64,000 nt of DNA, from contig CM055750.1 of assembly GCA_029465975.1 (NCBI GenBank), forward strand, positions 2,156,048 through 2,220,047, in the 5' to 3' direction. This document shows, one piece after another, positions 34,318-47,435 of this stretch. The number at the start of each line of letters is the position of its first letter. Positions within the stretch are counted from its first letter, which is position 1. The notes beneath the pieces were generated by a model, which saw only the letters and a list, made by a program, of their open reading frames with translations, ran no database searches and had not been told where the DNA came from. The DNA is from Dallia pectoralis (Eukaryota; Chordata; Actinopteri; Esociformes; Umbridae). The translations under genes and the position numbers were made by a program.

Positions 34318-34370
34318 ACGGTCCACACACGGTCCACGCACGGTCCACGCACGGTCCACGCACGGTCCAG
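34318..34370. repeat. 11-bp repeat inside Tc1 remnant (ACGGTCCACGC)
   Basis: About five tandem 11-mers grown from a GGACCACACGGTCC stretch of the transposon. It is a second, separate expansion about 150 bp from the first. Confidence 0.88.
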
Positions 34371-34650
34371 CCTTCTCTCTCCCCACTTGCATCAATGAGC
34401 CGTGGTCGACCATCACACACTGTTGCCGGTTCACCACTTTTCCCACCTTGGACCTCTTTTCAGGAACTGACCACTGCAGAACGGAAACAACCCAGAAGAA
34501 CTGCAGTTTTGGAGTCACTCAGATCCGCTTCACTTTGAGGACAGCATTCTTACTTGCTGCCTAATATATCCCATCCAATGACAGATGCCATGAATAAGAC
34601 AGTATGTGTGTTAACTACACCTGTCAGTGGTCAAGATTTGATTGGTGTAC

Positions 34651-37328
34651 ATGCTGCATAAAGCCTTCCATCCAAACCTTTACCCTTGTATTTGCCTTGC
34701 ATACAAAATGCCTTCTCTCCAAACATTTTTAGCCTGACATTTTGAGGTTAGGAGAATAAAATATCAGATTTTGTAAGGTGAGCAATTGATTTTTTAAACT
34801 ATGTCCTATGAGTATTCCACAGTGGTTTGTGTTCTTCCATATTGAATTTATGACAAATCATTGTAATAAGTAAGAAACTGTATCCACTTCCTGTTAACTA
34901 GTTGTTGAAGTCACATTCTCTTTAGAGTAAAAAGGCATTTGAAGGACAAATGCTCAGGTTAGTCGATAAAACAGGTTAGACTGTAGAATTCAATAAACTG
35001 AGAAAAACAATGTGATAAGAAAAATTGGAACTGCTTGTTACATGGATTTATTTATCTCCAAAAGAAGATATATTGAACAAAAGATAATCTTCAATACAGC
35101 TTCTGTTGGATGAGGTGGGATCGTAAATAACGCTGGCGAGGATGAAGAATGAAAACGTAATTTCCACTGAGATTGAAGGAAACAGCGAGAGATCACTGGA
35201 GTTGTGGAAAGTTAATAAAAATCTCGTATTTACAATCTTGGCAATATCTGAATCTAAACCTAAGAAAATGCAAAATGCCAGATATGACCCCAAATGCCAC
35301 TAACCCTTGCTGATATTAAATTGTTTTTGAAGAGGAGACGATAAATATGAAATGACTTGGACAGGTGAATAAAGCCATCATGAGATATTTTGTTACCTTG
35401 TTATTGAAGTTAACAACTGACTCACCTGGTTGAAACAAAATATTTGAGTGTAGCCTTACAGTAAACAGGAAGAGACAGCCAATGAAGAAAAGTAGCATTG
35501 TATACCGAAACAGATGAAGTCATACGAAATCATCTTATTGTATTAAATGGAACGATTTCTTCATTTACAGTGGATATACAATGCCTGCACACCCCAAAGT
35601 GTCAGGTTTTTGTGATGTGAAAAAAGGAGAGAAAGATCAATCATGTTAGAACATTTCCTTCTTTAATAGGTCAACTGGGTGACTGAAAAGACAGATGAGA
35701 GATGCTACAAACTGTAGTTTCATAAAGCCTTACAAATTGTAGTTTGATGATATGTCATAGTATGGCATAAAAGATAGGTGGGAATTATGAAAGATGCCTA
35801 AACCTGATTATTGAACAGATTATTCCTCTGCCGGTTTCATTCTCTCAGATGCCGATAATTGCCTTTTTAAAAGTTGTTTTCTCTCTGAGATGCTGATGGA
35901 ATTTCACAGTAAGTAAATGCGTTAGCCAAATTATACTGCATTGTCTTTTAATATATATTTGTGAGAGAATAGTGATTCTGTATGTTTACAGTGGGAGACG
36001 GGCAAGGGAGAGTAAACTAAAGGGGAAAGCGACAGAAAAACGGGAAAAAAAGGGAAAGAGAAAAAAGCAGAGAGATGGAGAGTCAATAAGCAGTGAAAGT
36101 CATTCAACTTAATCTTTGGCAGAAACCATCGGTTCATTTTTTTTATCTTAACGGTGTCCTTCTCCCTGACATTTTCATGGTGCGACACAATTAGTCATAT
36201 TAGGTACCCAAACACACCGCTTTGTTACAAATACGAATGAACACGGTATACTGTAAGATAATATTATAAGACAATAAAATCGAATGTATCTTTCATTAAT
36301 GTAACCGTGCTCTTGCTTTGTGCAATGCCATATTTAACCACATGCCGTCCTGACAAACATGCTCCATTGGTCCAGGGAATCGTACAATGTGCACCAAACA
36401 GGGATGAACGATAAAACCTTCATGTCCTCTCACAGTATTCATCCATTATGATGGGACAGCCCCTGGCCAGATAACAGCACTGGCACAGCATTGGCATCAC
36501 AAGACCGGGTCTGAACACAACGTCCCCTTCAAGCTCTCTGCTTTTTGTTCGACTGACGGTTTATTGGCCTGGATTTTCTGTCTCACTGCATGTTGGGCTG
36601 GGCTCAAATAAAGTTTTTTATTTTTTGGGACTCTCTGAGTGCTTGCTTTACTCCTCAGTTTAGCCCTCTGTACCTGGTGCTTTGTGCTTCGAATCCTTCC
36701 CAGGTGGTTCCAATTGAACTGACAGAGTGTATGCAATCATTTGAACCTGTGTCTGTCAGGACCCTATAAAACTAGAAGAACAAAAGAGCGTTACGAGTCA
36801 GCAGCAGTTTGTGCTATGGTGTGACTGGACATTACAACAAAATGACACCGATCAAACATGTAGGTCTTGTTCTTAGAAATGTCCTTGTTTTTGAAATAAT
36901 AGCAAATGTTGTTTCCAGTAAATAGCATCAATAACAATATATTGGTTGACAACACTGGTGAAACTCTAAGAAGCGATGCTATTTCAGCACTCATTATGGC
37001 CAACAGCCAATCAGCAATCAGAATTCAAACCACCCGGTTTATAACAGACCGTATATATAACCACAGATATGACAGTTAATTTAGTAACTGGTTTGTAAAA
37101 GCAATAAGGCATCTCCAGGGTTTGTAGTATATTGCGACTATACGACAGCTAATTGCTGTGTCCAACCGCTAATTGCTGTGTCCAGGCAGCTCTTTGGCGT
37201 GGAATAGTCGCAATATAGCACGCCCCCTAGTGGTTAATGTTGGTGTGGCGGCATTGTTCACTGCACAGGTCCTGGCACACAGAGCCATACGGTACCACAG
37301 CCAAATTATCCCTGTGACCTCGTACTTC
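34651..37328. other. about 2.7 kb of unique non-coding DNA
   Basis: GCTAATTGCTGTGTCCA is duplicated in tandem near 37149-37184. No other recognisable element; short open frames unsupported. Confidence 0.45.
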
Positions 37329-37423
37329 TCCAATAACACCCCATGCTCTACTTATCAGAGCTCTATGGGCCCTGGCCAAATGTAGTGCCCTGTAAAGGCA
37401 CCAGGGTGCCATTTGAGCCACAG
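37329..37423. repeat. diverged palindromic (MITE-like) repeat
   Basis: CACCCCATGCTCTACTTATC, GAGCTCTATGGGCCCTGGCC and AGGGTGCCATTTGAGCC follow the order of the short palindromic repeat seen at 0.7, 24.6 and 60.9 kb. The central CTATGGGCCCTGG is well kept. Confidence 0.55.
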
Positions 37424-38408
37424 GCGTTGGATGTATGCGTATGAAACTGCCCTGTAAGCAAATGGGAGGCATCGATTAATCTAGCCAATTACCCAGAACC
37501 CACCGGCACGCCATCACACTGTCGACCATCGATTTTAGACGGGAGAAACTCGCAGTAGCCGGCCCTGTTCATTTCTGCTAATGGAACCACAATTTTAAAG
37601 CTCTTTTGAAGCCAGCCACATAATTTGCCTGCGCACACACACACACACACAAACACACACATGCCGATTAGCCAAGCCAAATCTGCCTCCCGACTGTTTT
37701 CCGATTTTTCTGAATCCTGGCTGTACCAATGGTGCAGCTGTCGCTATAGTAACAGTGCAATAGGTGTGTAGGCTTATGGTGGTTCTCACTCTATATATTG
37801 AACTGATGATGTCATGAAAGAAAGTGGTCTCCTCACAAAACTGTAACAAAATCCATAATCATTTGCACCTTAGCACCAACTTTACAGAACATAAAGTGAC
37901 TGAGATTAGAATACAGCATACATAACAACAAAGAAGATAACAGGATGAGAAAAAAAATAAAACATTTAAGATTAGACCGGTGATTTTGTCTCCGCAATTA
38001 AAAATGTAAGTGGATACGTGAAATGATTAGATTCAGTACGCACTGCCCAAACACATCTCGTTTACTCCTGAAGGACGAGGGCGAATGTGATTTGGGTTTT
38101 TACAAATCCTCCACTCATGAAATGTTTGAGCTCCATCGAGGCTGCATAACCCTTCACCGCTCTTGGATGCTTGGACATCTATTCAAATCTCCATGCAACT
38201 TCACACATTTTACCAATTATAATTGCAACCGGCATTTCAAGGACAATCTAAATGGAACATGACAGACAAAGTGCATGTCGGAAGATTTTTACTCTCAAAA
38301 AGATAAAGCACCCTTTTTTCATTCATCAACCTGTGAGTGAAAAGTAAAGAAATGGATGGGGGATAAAAATGTCCAGTCAATCCTCTATCTACTTCGACTA
38401 CATCTCTC

Positions 38409-38443
<35 letters not shown>

Positions 38444-39119
38444 CTCTCTCTCTCTCTCTCTCCACCCCTCTCCACCCCTCACACACTATGCGGAGAAACA
38501 CACTTGAACTTAAATTAATTTTATAAATATTTTCCTCATGCTTTCTGATTTGTCCTTTCTCTCTTCTTTCTATCTCTGCCATTTATATTAGTGTCATTAT
38601 TTAACATAAGACATGTTAACTAACATCTTTATACTAAGGAGCAGAGTTTAATTTCCGTATCCACCCAACACTAAACCGGCCTCCTCCGGGTTTTTACAGA
38701 CAATAACATCTGTCCAGTATTTTGGGAATTCGGATTTATGTCAGACACAATGCATTTGCGTATTGCACATTTAAATATGTAGCTCTTGCTCAATTGTATT
38801 GACATTGTTAAGAGACCTAGCATTATTAATTATGATTATTAAAAAAAAAAAATCTTTATTGTTTTAAATCTATACAGTATACCTCATCACGGGACTGTCT
38901 GTCTGTCGGATTGCACACAGTCCTATCACCAAGTCGCTCTCTAATACAGTAAAAAGGTGAGTGCTCGAAGCTCAGTACAAAACTGAGAATGTAAATAAGT
39001 CAACTGTCAAACATATGGAGGAGATTAATCCCAATATTTGAAAAGTTCTCGTCATCCTCGGAATTACATCTAGTTCCCTTCATATCTTAACCACATCACA
39101 TAACAGCGCCAACGCTCTT
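37424..39119. other. unique sequence with (CA)n and (CT)n tracts
   Basis: (CA)n at about 37637-37662 and an interrupted (CT)n at 38410-38462. Otherwise nothing recognised. Confidence 0.45.
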
Positions 39120-39765
39120 TAACCAAAATAGAAAGAGAAATTGGTATGTTGATGCGGAGGGTGAGGACAAATACATTAGATCATCAATATTTGAGAAACA
39201 GACACCTTTCTGGTCTTCAACTGGCAGCATCTGTCAAGCATCTAACAAGCATGGTGGAGGCAATATGATGGTCTGGGGGTGCTTTGATTGTGGTAAAGCG
39301 GGAGTGTACCTATTTGTACTGGGATTGCCATTTTGCAGCGCCATGCCATTCCCTGTGGGAGGTGCTTGACCTTAGCCAATGACCTCCTACAACAAGACAA
39401 TAACTCAGCACAACTCCAAACTATGTGAGAACTAGTTAGAGGGCGAAGCCATCAGCTGGTGTTCGGCCCGTAATGAAGTAACCAGCACACTCACCAGATC
39501 TCAACCTTATTGAGCTGCTGTGAGCCATCGTATAGTGTATTATAAGTGTCCATCAAGCCAATCCAACTTGTAAGAGGGGCTTCAGGAAGCGTGGGGTGAT
39601 ATCTCTTCAGATGACCTCAACAAATTGACAACTAGAATACCAAAGGTCTCTAAGGCTGTAATTACTGCAGATGAAGGACACTTTGACGACAGCAAAGTTT
39701 GAATTTTGCTATTATTTAATTTTCAAACTGATTTCATGTATGTATACATGGCAAACACGGACATC
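39120..39765 (+). mobile_element. Tc1-like transposase pseudogene remnant
   Basis: On the plus strand HGGGNMMVWGCFDCG (about 39250) is the conserved Tc1 transposase core. It is followed by QQDNNSAQ (about 39397, normally QQDNDPKH around the second catalytic Asp) and SPDLNLIELL (about 39495, the SPDLNPIE motif). In-frame stops follow these motifs, so it is inactive. The final GGCTGTAATTACTGCAGATG and AAGTTTGAATTTTG resemble the C-terminus and tail of this family. No inverted repeats are visible; the right side runs straight into a 23-bp array. Confidence 0.82.
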
Positions 39766-41180
39766 TGTGTTACCACATTACCCTATATCGTGTTACCACA
39801 TTACCCTATATCGTGTTACCACATTACCCTATATCGTGTTAACACATTACCCTATATCGTGTTAACACATTACCCTATATCGTGTTACCACATTACCCTA
39901 TATCGTGTTACCACATTACCCTATATCGTGTTAACACATTACCCTATATCGTGTTAACACATTACCCTATATCGTGTTAACACATTACCCTATATCGTGT
40001 TAACACATTACCCTATATCGTGTTAACACATTACCCTATATCGTGTTACCACATTACCCTATATCGTGTTAACACATTACCCTATATCGTGTTACCACAT
40101 TACCCTACATCGTGTTAACACATTACCCTATATCGTGTTAACACATTACCCTACATCGTGTTACCACATTACCCTATATCGTGTTACCACATTACCCTAT
40201 ATCGTGTTAACACATTACCCTATATCGTGTTAACACATTACCCTATATCGTGTTAACACATTACCCTATATCGTGTTAACACATTACCCTATATCGTGTT
40301 AACACATTACGCTATATCGTGTTACCACATTACCCTATATCGTGTTAACACATTACCCTACATCGTGTTAACACATTACCCTACATCGTGTTAACACATT
40401 ACCCTATATCGTGTTAACACATTACCCTATATCGTGTTAACACATTACCCTATATCGTGTTACCACATTACCCTATATCGTGTTACCACATTACCCTATA
40501 TCGTGTTAACACATTACCCTATATCGTGTTACCACATTACCCTACATCGTGTTAACACATTACCCTATATCGTGTTAACACATTACCCTACATCGTGTTA
40601 CCACATTACCCTATATCGTGTTACCACATTACCCTATATCGTGTTACCACATTACCCTATATCGTGTTAACACATTACCCTATATCGTGTTAACACATTA
40701 CCCTATATCGTGTTAACACATTACCCTATATCGTGTTAACACATTACGCTATATCGTGTTAACACATTACCCTATATCGTGTTAACACATTACCCTACAT
40801 CGTGTTAACACATTACCCTACATCGTGTTAACACATTACCCTATATCGTGTTAACACATTACCCTATATCGTGTTAACACATTACCCTATATCGTGTTAA
40901 CACATTACCCTATATCGTGTTAACACATTACCCTATATCGTGTTAACACATTACCCTATATCGTGTTAACACATTACCCTATATCGTGTTAACACATTAC
41001 CCTATATCGTGTTACCACATTACCCTACATCGTGTTAACACATTACCCTATATCGTGTTAACACATTACCCTATATCGTGTTAACACATTATCCTATATC
41101 GTGTTAACACATTACCCTATATCGTGTTACCACATTACCCTATATCGTGTTAACACATTACCCTATATCGTGTTAACACA
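39766..41180. repeat. 23-bp minisatellite, about 61 copies
   Basis: Unit core ACCCTATATCGTGTTAACAC (23 bp with ATT). Main variants are GTTACCAC versus GTTAACAC and CTACATC versus CTATATC, plus rare ACGCTATA copies near 40309 and 40747. Open frames are repeat translations. Confidence 0.97.
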
Positions 41181-41365
41181 TAACAGGCATCGATCACACC
41201 TGCGTGCTTACGCTTTAATTAAAGGTTAGTTGTAAATAAATACGCAACGCTTGGATGGCACTCAATTACATAGAGTTCATTCTGTCAAGTAAATGGTTAA
41301 TGTTTGTGTGTTAACGCTTAAGTGTGTGTGTGTACATATTTGTGTGCATGTGCGTTTGTGTCCAT

Positions 41366-41840
<475 letters not shown>

Positions 41841-42155
41841 AATATGTGTTACTTAACTTACTTTATGTATTACTTAACTTAAATAATACTTTTTGTATTA
41901 CTGTACTTCAATAATACTTTATGTATTAATAAACTTCAACAATACTTTATGTATTACTTAACTTCAACAATACTTTATGTATTACTGAACTTCAATAATA
42001 CTTTATATATTACTGAACTTCAATAATACTTCATGTATTACTGAACTTCAATAAAACTTTATGTATTACTGAACTTCAATAATACTTTATGTATTACTGA
42101 TCTTCAATAATACTTTATGTATTGCTGAACTTCAATAATACTTTATGTATTACTT
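41841..42155. repeat. 28-bp AT-rich minisatellite, about 11 copies
   Basis: Unit AATAATACTTTATGTATTAC plus TGAACTTC. Copies at the left end are diverged (ACTTAACTTA) and those at the right are more uniform. Confidence 0.92.
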
Positions 42156-42432
42156 GAGTGATCTAACATGTTTATTTCCTAAAACCACCAGAAGTGCTGA
42201 TGTGTTCACCTTGACCCTTCTGGTTTCAGGTGGTTCTCAGTGTGTACAGCCAGGGAACAGGTAAAACCATTATGCGTCGTTAAGCATTGCTAGCATTACC
42301 CGGCCAGGTGCTCAATGTAGTTGACAACCTGCACCTGTTTTAGTTCCTGTATCTCTGACATTATCAAAAGAACTCAACTTAAAAGAATAGTGAACCCCAG
42401 TATAAATAGTCCCCGTAATACCATCCCTAGAT
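42156..42432. other. unique spacer
   Basis: No recognisable feature. Confidence 0.4.
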
Positions 42433-42941
42433 GAACAGAATAACTGATACACCTGGACGTTTGAACTGAATAACTGATACACCTGGACGTTTGAACAGAA
42501 TAACTGATACACCTGGATGTTTGAACAGAATAACTGATACACCTGGACGTTTGAACAGAATAACTGATACACCTGGACGTTTGAACGGAATAACTGATAC
42601 ACCTGGACGATTGAACGGAATAACTGATACACCTGGACGATTGAACGGAATAACTGATACACCTGGACGTTTGAACAGAATAACTGAAACACCTGGACGT
42701 TTAAACAGAATAACTGATACACCTGGACGTTTGAACAGAATAACTGATACACCTGGACGTTTGAACAGAATAACTGATACACCTGGACGTTTGAACAGAA
42801 TAACTGATACACCTGGACGTTTGAACAGAATAACTGATACACCTGGACGTTTGAACAGAATAACTGATACACCTGGACGTTTGAACAGAATAACTGATAC
42901 ACCTGGACGTTTGAACAGAATAACTGATACACATGGACGTT
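42433..42941. repeat. 30-bp minisatellite, about 17 copies
   Basis: Unit GAATAACTGATACACCTGGA plus CGTTTGAACA (30 bp). Because 30 is divisible by three, both strands stay open (279, 183 and 235 codons); none has other gene support. Variants CGATTGAACG cluster at 42600-42650. Confidence 0.96.
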
Positions 42942-43605
42942 TTTCACTTGTTGATAGGACTTTAAGGGAAGGCAACATGGAAGTAGTCTTGTCACATGAC
43001 CCCTGTCAGTGGCGTTTATTGGAGGAACTGTCAAGTCGACATCGATTCCCCAAGATAATAAAGTGGAATTGTGTGGGGGGGGGCAGCTTCCACACCCCCA
43101 CATTAATACAGCCAGGCACCAAGGTGTTGTGGCACCTCGACAAAATGGCATGCCGCTCGGGGGGGGTAATTATATTTTTTCATATAACTAAGTCATAGTA
43201 AGATTCGGGAGCTTTGTGGAGCTTCCTGTCTCCCAGAACCACAGCTGCGCCTGTCAATTTGTCATCCTCACATGAATCACAGCTGACACATAGTGGAGCA
43301 CTGCAACCCTGGCAGCCAGAGATAGAGCTCGGATGCATTTGTTGGTGTACAACATTACAGCTCTCTCCATCACATTTATGTTCTACTCTTTTTCACTAAT
43401 CTAGTCCAGTTATTCCCAACCAGTGGTTCTCCAACTTTTGCTTCCCGCTCCCTCCTCTTCTTCTCGTTCTCAGACGCAAAACTCACTGCTAATGACTTCG
43501 GTTCATCGCATATTGACTCTTGGTCGCATCTCTTGCGTCTCCTAAATTGAAATTGTTAGAAACCAAACAGAGATGGTTTGAAAGGAGACTGCATCCATCT
43601 AGACC
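42942..43605. other. unique sequence with G-rich stretches
   Basis: Contains GTGTGGGGGGGGGC near 43072 and GGGGGGG near 43159. Possible regulatory DNA, not demonstrable. Confidence 0.4.
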
Positions 43606-45350
43606 AAGACAGAGACTGGATATATCCTGAGCCTGACAGAGACTGGATATATTCTGAGCCTGACAGAGACTGGATATATCCTGAGCCTGACAGAGACTGG
43701 ATATATCCTGAGCCTGACAGAGACTGGATCTATCCTGAGCCTGACAGAGACTGGATCTATCCTGAGCCTGACAGAGACTGGATATATCCTGAGCCTGACA
43801 GAGACTGGATATATCCTGAGCCTGACAGAGACTGGATATATCCTGAGCCTGACAGAGACTGGATATATCCTGAGCCTGACAGAGACTGGATCTATCCTGA
43901 GCCTGACAGAGACTGGATATATCCTGAGCCTGACAGAGACTGGATCTATCCTGAGCCTGACAGAGACTGGATATATCCTGAGCCTGACAGAGACTGGATA
44001 TATCCTGAGCCTGACAGAGACTGGATATATCCTGAGCCTGACAGAGACTGGATATATCCTGAGCCTGACAGAGACTGGATCTATCCTGAGCCTGACAGAG
44101 ACTGGATATATCCTGAGCCTGACAGAGACTGGATCTATCCTGAGCCTGACAGAGACTGGATCTATCCTGAGCCTGACAGAGACTGGATCTATCCTGAGCC
44201 TGACAGAGACTGGATATATCCTGAGCCTGACAGAGACTGGATATATCCTGAGCCTGACAGAGACTGGATATATCCTGAGCCTGACAGAGACTGGATATAT
44301 CCTGAGCCTGACAGAGACTGGATATATCCTGAGCCTGACAGAGACTGGATATATTCTGAGCCTGACAGAGACTGGATATATCCTGAGCCTGACAGAGACT
44401 GGATCTATCCTGAGCCTGACAGAGACTGGATATATCCTGAGCCTGACAGAGACTGGATATATTCTGAGCCTGACAGAGACTGGATATATCCTGAGCCTGA
44501 CAGAGACTGGATATATCCTGAGCCTGACAGAGACTGGATATATCCTGAGCCTGACAGAGACTGGATATATCCTGAGCCTGACAGAGACTGGATATATCCT
44601 GAGCCTGACAGAGACTGGATATATCCTGAGCCTGACAGAGACTGGATATATCCTGAGCCTGACAGAGACTGGATCTATCCTGAGCCTGACAGAGACTGGA
44701 TATATCCTGAGCCTGACAGAGACTGGATCTATCCTGAGCCTGACAGAGACTGGATATATCCTGAGCCTGACAGAGACTGGATATATCCTGAGCCTGACAG
44801 AGACTGGATATATCCTGAGCCTGACAGAGACTGGATATATCCTGAGCCTGACAGAGACTGGATATATTCTGAGCCTGACAGAGACTGGATATATCCTGAG
44901 CCTGACAGAGACTGGATCTATCCTGAGCCTGACAGAGACTGGATATATCCTGAGCCTGACAGAGACTGGATATATTCTGAGCCTGACAGAGACTGGATAT
45001 ATCCTGAGCCTGACAGAGACTGGATATATCCTGAGCCTGACAGAGACTGGATATATCCTGAGCCTGACAGAGACTGGATATATCCTGAGCCTGACAGAGA
45101 CTGGATATATCCTGAGCCTGACAGAGACTGGATATATCCTGAGCCTGACAGAGACTGGATATATCCTGAGCCTGACAGAGACTGGATCTATCCTGAGCCT
45201 GACAGAGACTGGATATATCCTGAGCCTGACAGAGACTGGATATATCCTGAGCCTGACAGAGACTGGATATATCCTGAGCCTGACAGAGACTGGATATATC
45301 CTGAGCCTGACAGAGACTGGATATATCCTGAGCCTGACAGAGATTGGATC
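43606..45350. repeat. 27-bp minisatellite, about 64 copies
   Basis: Unit CCTGAGCCTGACAGAGACTG plus GATATAT (27 bp). Variants are GGATCTAT and ATATTCTG. Unit length is a multiple of nine bases of codon phase, so one plus and two minus frames are open for about 600 codons (DRDWIYPEP on plus); these are not treated as genes. Marked variants recur 513 bp (19 units) apart, showing block duplication. Confidence 0.97.
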
Positions 45351-46383
45351 TAGGCCTCTTAGGGCCTGTATTACGACAACAAGAACACATACAAAATGAA
45401 AATATGAGCAGAGGAGGTGGTATTCTGTAGATTTTGGACAGTTCATCAGTCTTCTTGCCATCAAACTAGTTTTATTTTCCTAATTCTGCTTCAGGTTGTC
45501 ATCTACTGTAGATTGTTTCACTGGCCAACAAATGCCACTGGAATCTTTGAGCGTGTGTCAGATTCTTTTTTCATAATATTGTTTTGCTCACAAATTTTTC
45601 CATGACATTAAGATTTCAGACGTTTATATTTGTCCCACATGTTGACGTGCAGAATAGCAGACTGCACAGGCAAACCTTAGAATCAAGCCTAGAAGATGAC
45701 GGAATGAAACCCAATCAGAATAACAAACAGAATAACCTTATCTATAGCCAATTGCCCCAATACATTTGGTGTTCAGGACATGGTCTATATTTCACCCATT
45801 AAATAATCATCAGCATACAGAACTCAAATACGTGTAATTATCATCTTACACTAATTGCTGCCTGTATTAAATGAAACACAGCCTTCTGGAGGACAGGAAA
45901 TTCTCTCAGCACAACGACCATTATATGTAGAACATTAGACACAAAGCAGTCAACATGCACACTCCTAATGAGAGCAAAGTAGAAAGTTAAACAAGAGATG
46001 ATTAAGTCGCGATGCAGATAAACTGTATGCTGTAGGTTCCCGGTAGAACAAGCCAGATTGCTGAGCGTTTTGTTATTAGCGAAAAATGGTTCCATTGAAA
46101 CTGTTTCATATGAGGCTGTTTTATTGGCCAGATCTATTCTGCTCTGTTGTGTGTGATTTGGCCCTTGGAGAGTCGCTCAAAACAACCCACACAACCATTA
46201 CCTGGGTTTCTCACAATTAGGCTTTTATCCCTAGACACTTCACGTGCAAAGGCTGCTTTTTATTTTGTCTGAAGGAGTGCTTTAAAAAAATAAAGGGAAA
46301 GTGAAGGAGGTTTTAGAAAGTGTTTTCCGCACTGACCTTGATGCTGACGGAGGGTTGTCTAGGTAACTTACTGATAAGTCACA
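45351..46383. other. unique sequence, nothing recognised
   Basis: About 1 kb of AT-rich unique DNA with short chance open frames. Confidence 0.45.
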
Positions 46384-46850
46384 CAGGGGGGTCACAGTGG
46401 GGGGGTCACAGTGAGGGGTCACAGAGGGGGTCACAGAGGGGGTCGCACAGAGGGGTCACACAGGGGGTCACCGGGGGTCACACAGGGGGACACAGAGGGG
46501 GTCAAAGAGGGGGTCACACAGGGGGTCACCGAGGGGGTCACACAGGGGGTCACAGAAAGGGGTCACACATGGAGGTCACATAGGGGGTCACAGAAGGGGG
46601 TCAGACAGGGGGGGTCACACAGGGGGTCACACAGGGGGACACACCGGGGGGTCACATAGGGGGTCACACAGGGGGGTCACAGAGGGACCCACAGGGGGGT
46701 CAGATAGGGGGGTCACAGAGTCACACAGGGGGGTCACAGAGGGGGAGGTCACAGAGGGGGGTCACACAGGTGGATCACAGAGAGGGGTCACACAGGGGGG
46801 GAGGGGGGTCACACCGGGGGGTCACAGGGGGGGTTACAGAGGGGGTACAT
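46384..46850. repeat. G-rich GGGGGTCACA minisatellite
   Basis: Irregular 12-17-bp units built from GGGGGTCACACA and GGGGGTCACAGA with variable G runs. Many closely spaced runs of four or more G on one strand meet the usual pattern for G-quadruplex formation. Confidence 0.9.
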
Positions 46851-47223
46851 CTTGCTACAAATTTCATAGCACAACACAGAGGGGAATCAACTGCTTAGCT
46901 GAACTTTTCCATAATTTCCTTTAGGCAGCACATGGGAGTGGGCGGAAGGTAGAAAAGTAATGTTCAAATTGTTGTCCCCTCTTTAATGAGCTTAACTAAT
47001 GACCCTGAGTAGGGCACTGTCTTCGGCGTATAAGATATGGGCGTCATGACTTGAATGATCCATGGTTACTTGGTAACCATCAAAAGGGGAGGGGTTAATA
47101 TCCCTGATGGCTAAATGTACAGTTAGTCGTTATACCATCACGGTCAGCTAATCAACTCGTGATTCAAATGGGCTCATTCAGCCCCACTCCTCGTCCATTC
47201 TTCTGAAATACATTGTGAAGTAA
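46851..47223. other. unique sequence, nothing recognised
   Basis: No feature seen. Confidence 0.4.
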
Positions 47224-47290
47224 TAGAGGTACTAAATGTATGCAATCACTAATGTGTGTGTAAGTCGCTCCGGATGAGAGCTTCAGATGA
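47224..47290 (+). mobile_element. SINE-like or MITE-like 3' tail
   Basis: ACTAAATGTATGCAATCACT, then TGTAAGTCGCTCCGGATGAG, matches the tail that I recall in many fish SINE and LINE copies (TGTAAGTCGCTCTGGATAAG type). Only the tail is present. Confidence 0.55.
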
Positions 47291-47435
47291 GAGCTTCACC
47301 TGAGAGCTTCACCTGAGAGCTTCAGATGAGAGCTTCACCTGAGAGCTTCAGATGAGAGCTTTAGCTGAGAGCTTTAGCTGAGAGCTTCAGATGAGAGCTT
47401 TAGCTGAGAGCTTCAGATGAGAGCTTTAGCTGAAC
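47276..47435. repeat. short minisatellite GAGAGCTTCAGAT
   Basis: About ten units of GAGAGCTTCAGAT, GAGAGCTTCACCT or GAGAGCTTTAGCT (about 13 bp). They start directly in the SINE-like tail, whose normal continuation is a GAGCGTCTGCTAAATGA-type sequence. Confidence 0.85.

Larger units (their letters stand above)
33677..34650 (-). mobile_element. degenerate Tc1-like transposon, transposase on minus strand
   Basis: The left end contains CCAATCAGCCATAGCATTAT then GACCAG, and the right end contains CAGTGGTCAAG then ATTGGTG. As reverse complements these match as eroded terminal inverted repeats (CCAATCA and TGACCA blocks). The interior on the minus strand reads as a Tc1-family transposase, including QATVAQIVKKVNVGSDRKVS in the N-terminal DNA-binding region (frame 34156-34518). 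At about 975 bp it is shorter than the usual 1.3-1.6 kb, with internal deletions and stops. Two 11-bp tandem expansions lie inside it. I recall the family as widespread in fishes. Confidence 0.82.

Noticed and set aside
43489..45464. Three long frames, including (DRDWIYPEP)n, as a repeat protein gene
   Set aside because: The unit is 27 bp, so frames stay open automatically. No promoter, signal peptide, flanking domain or splice sites were seen.
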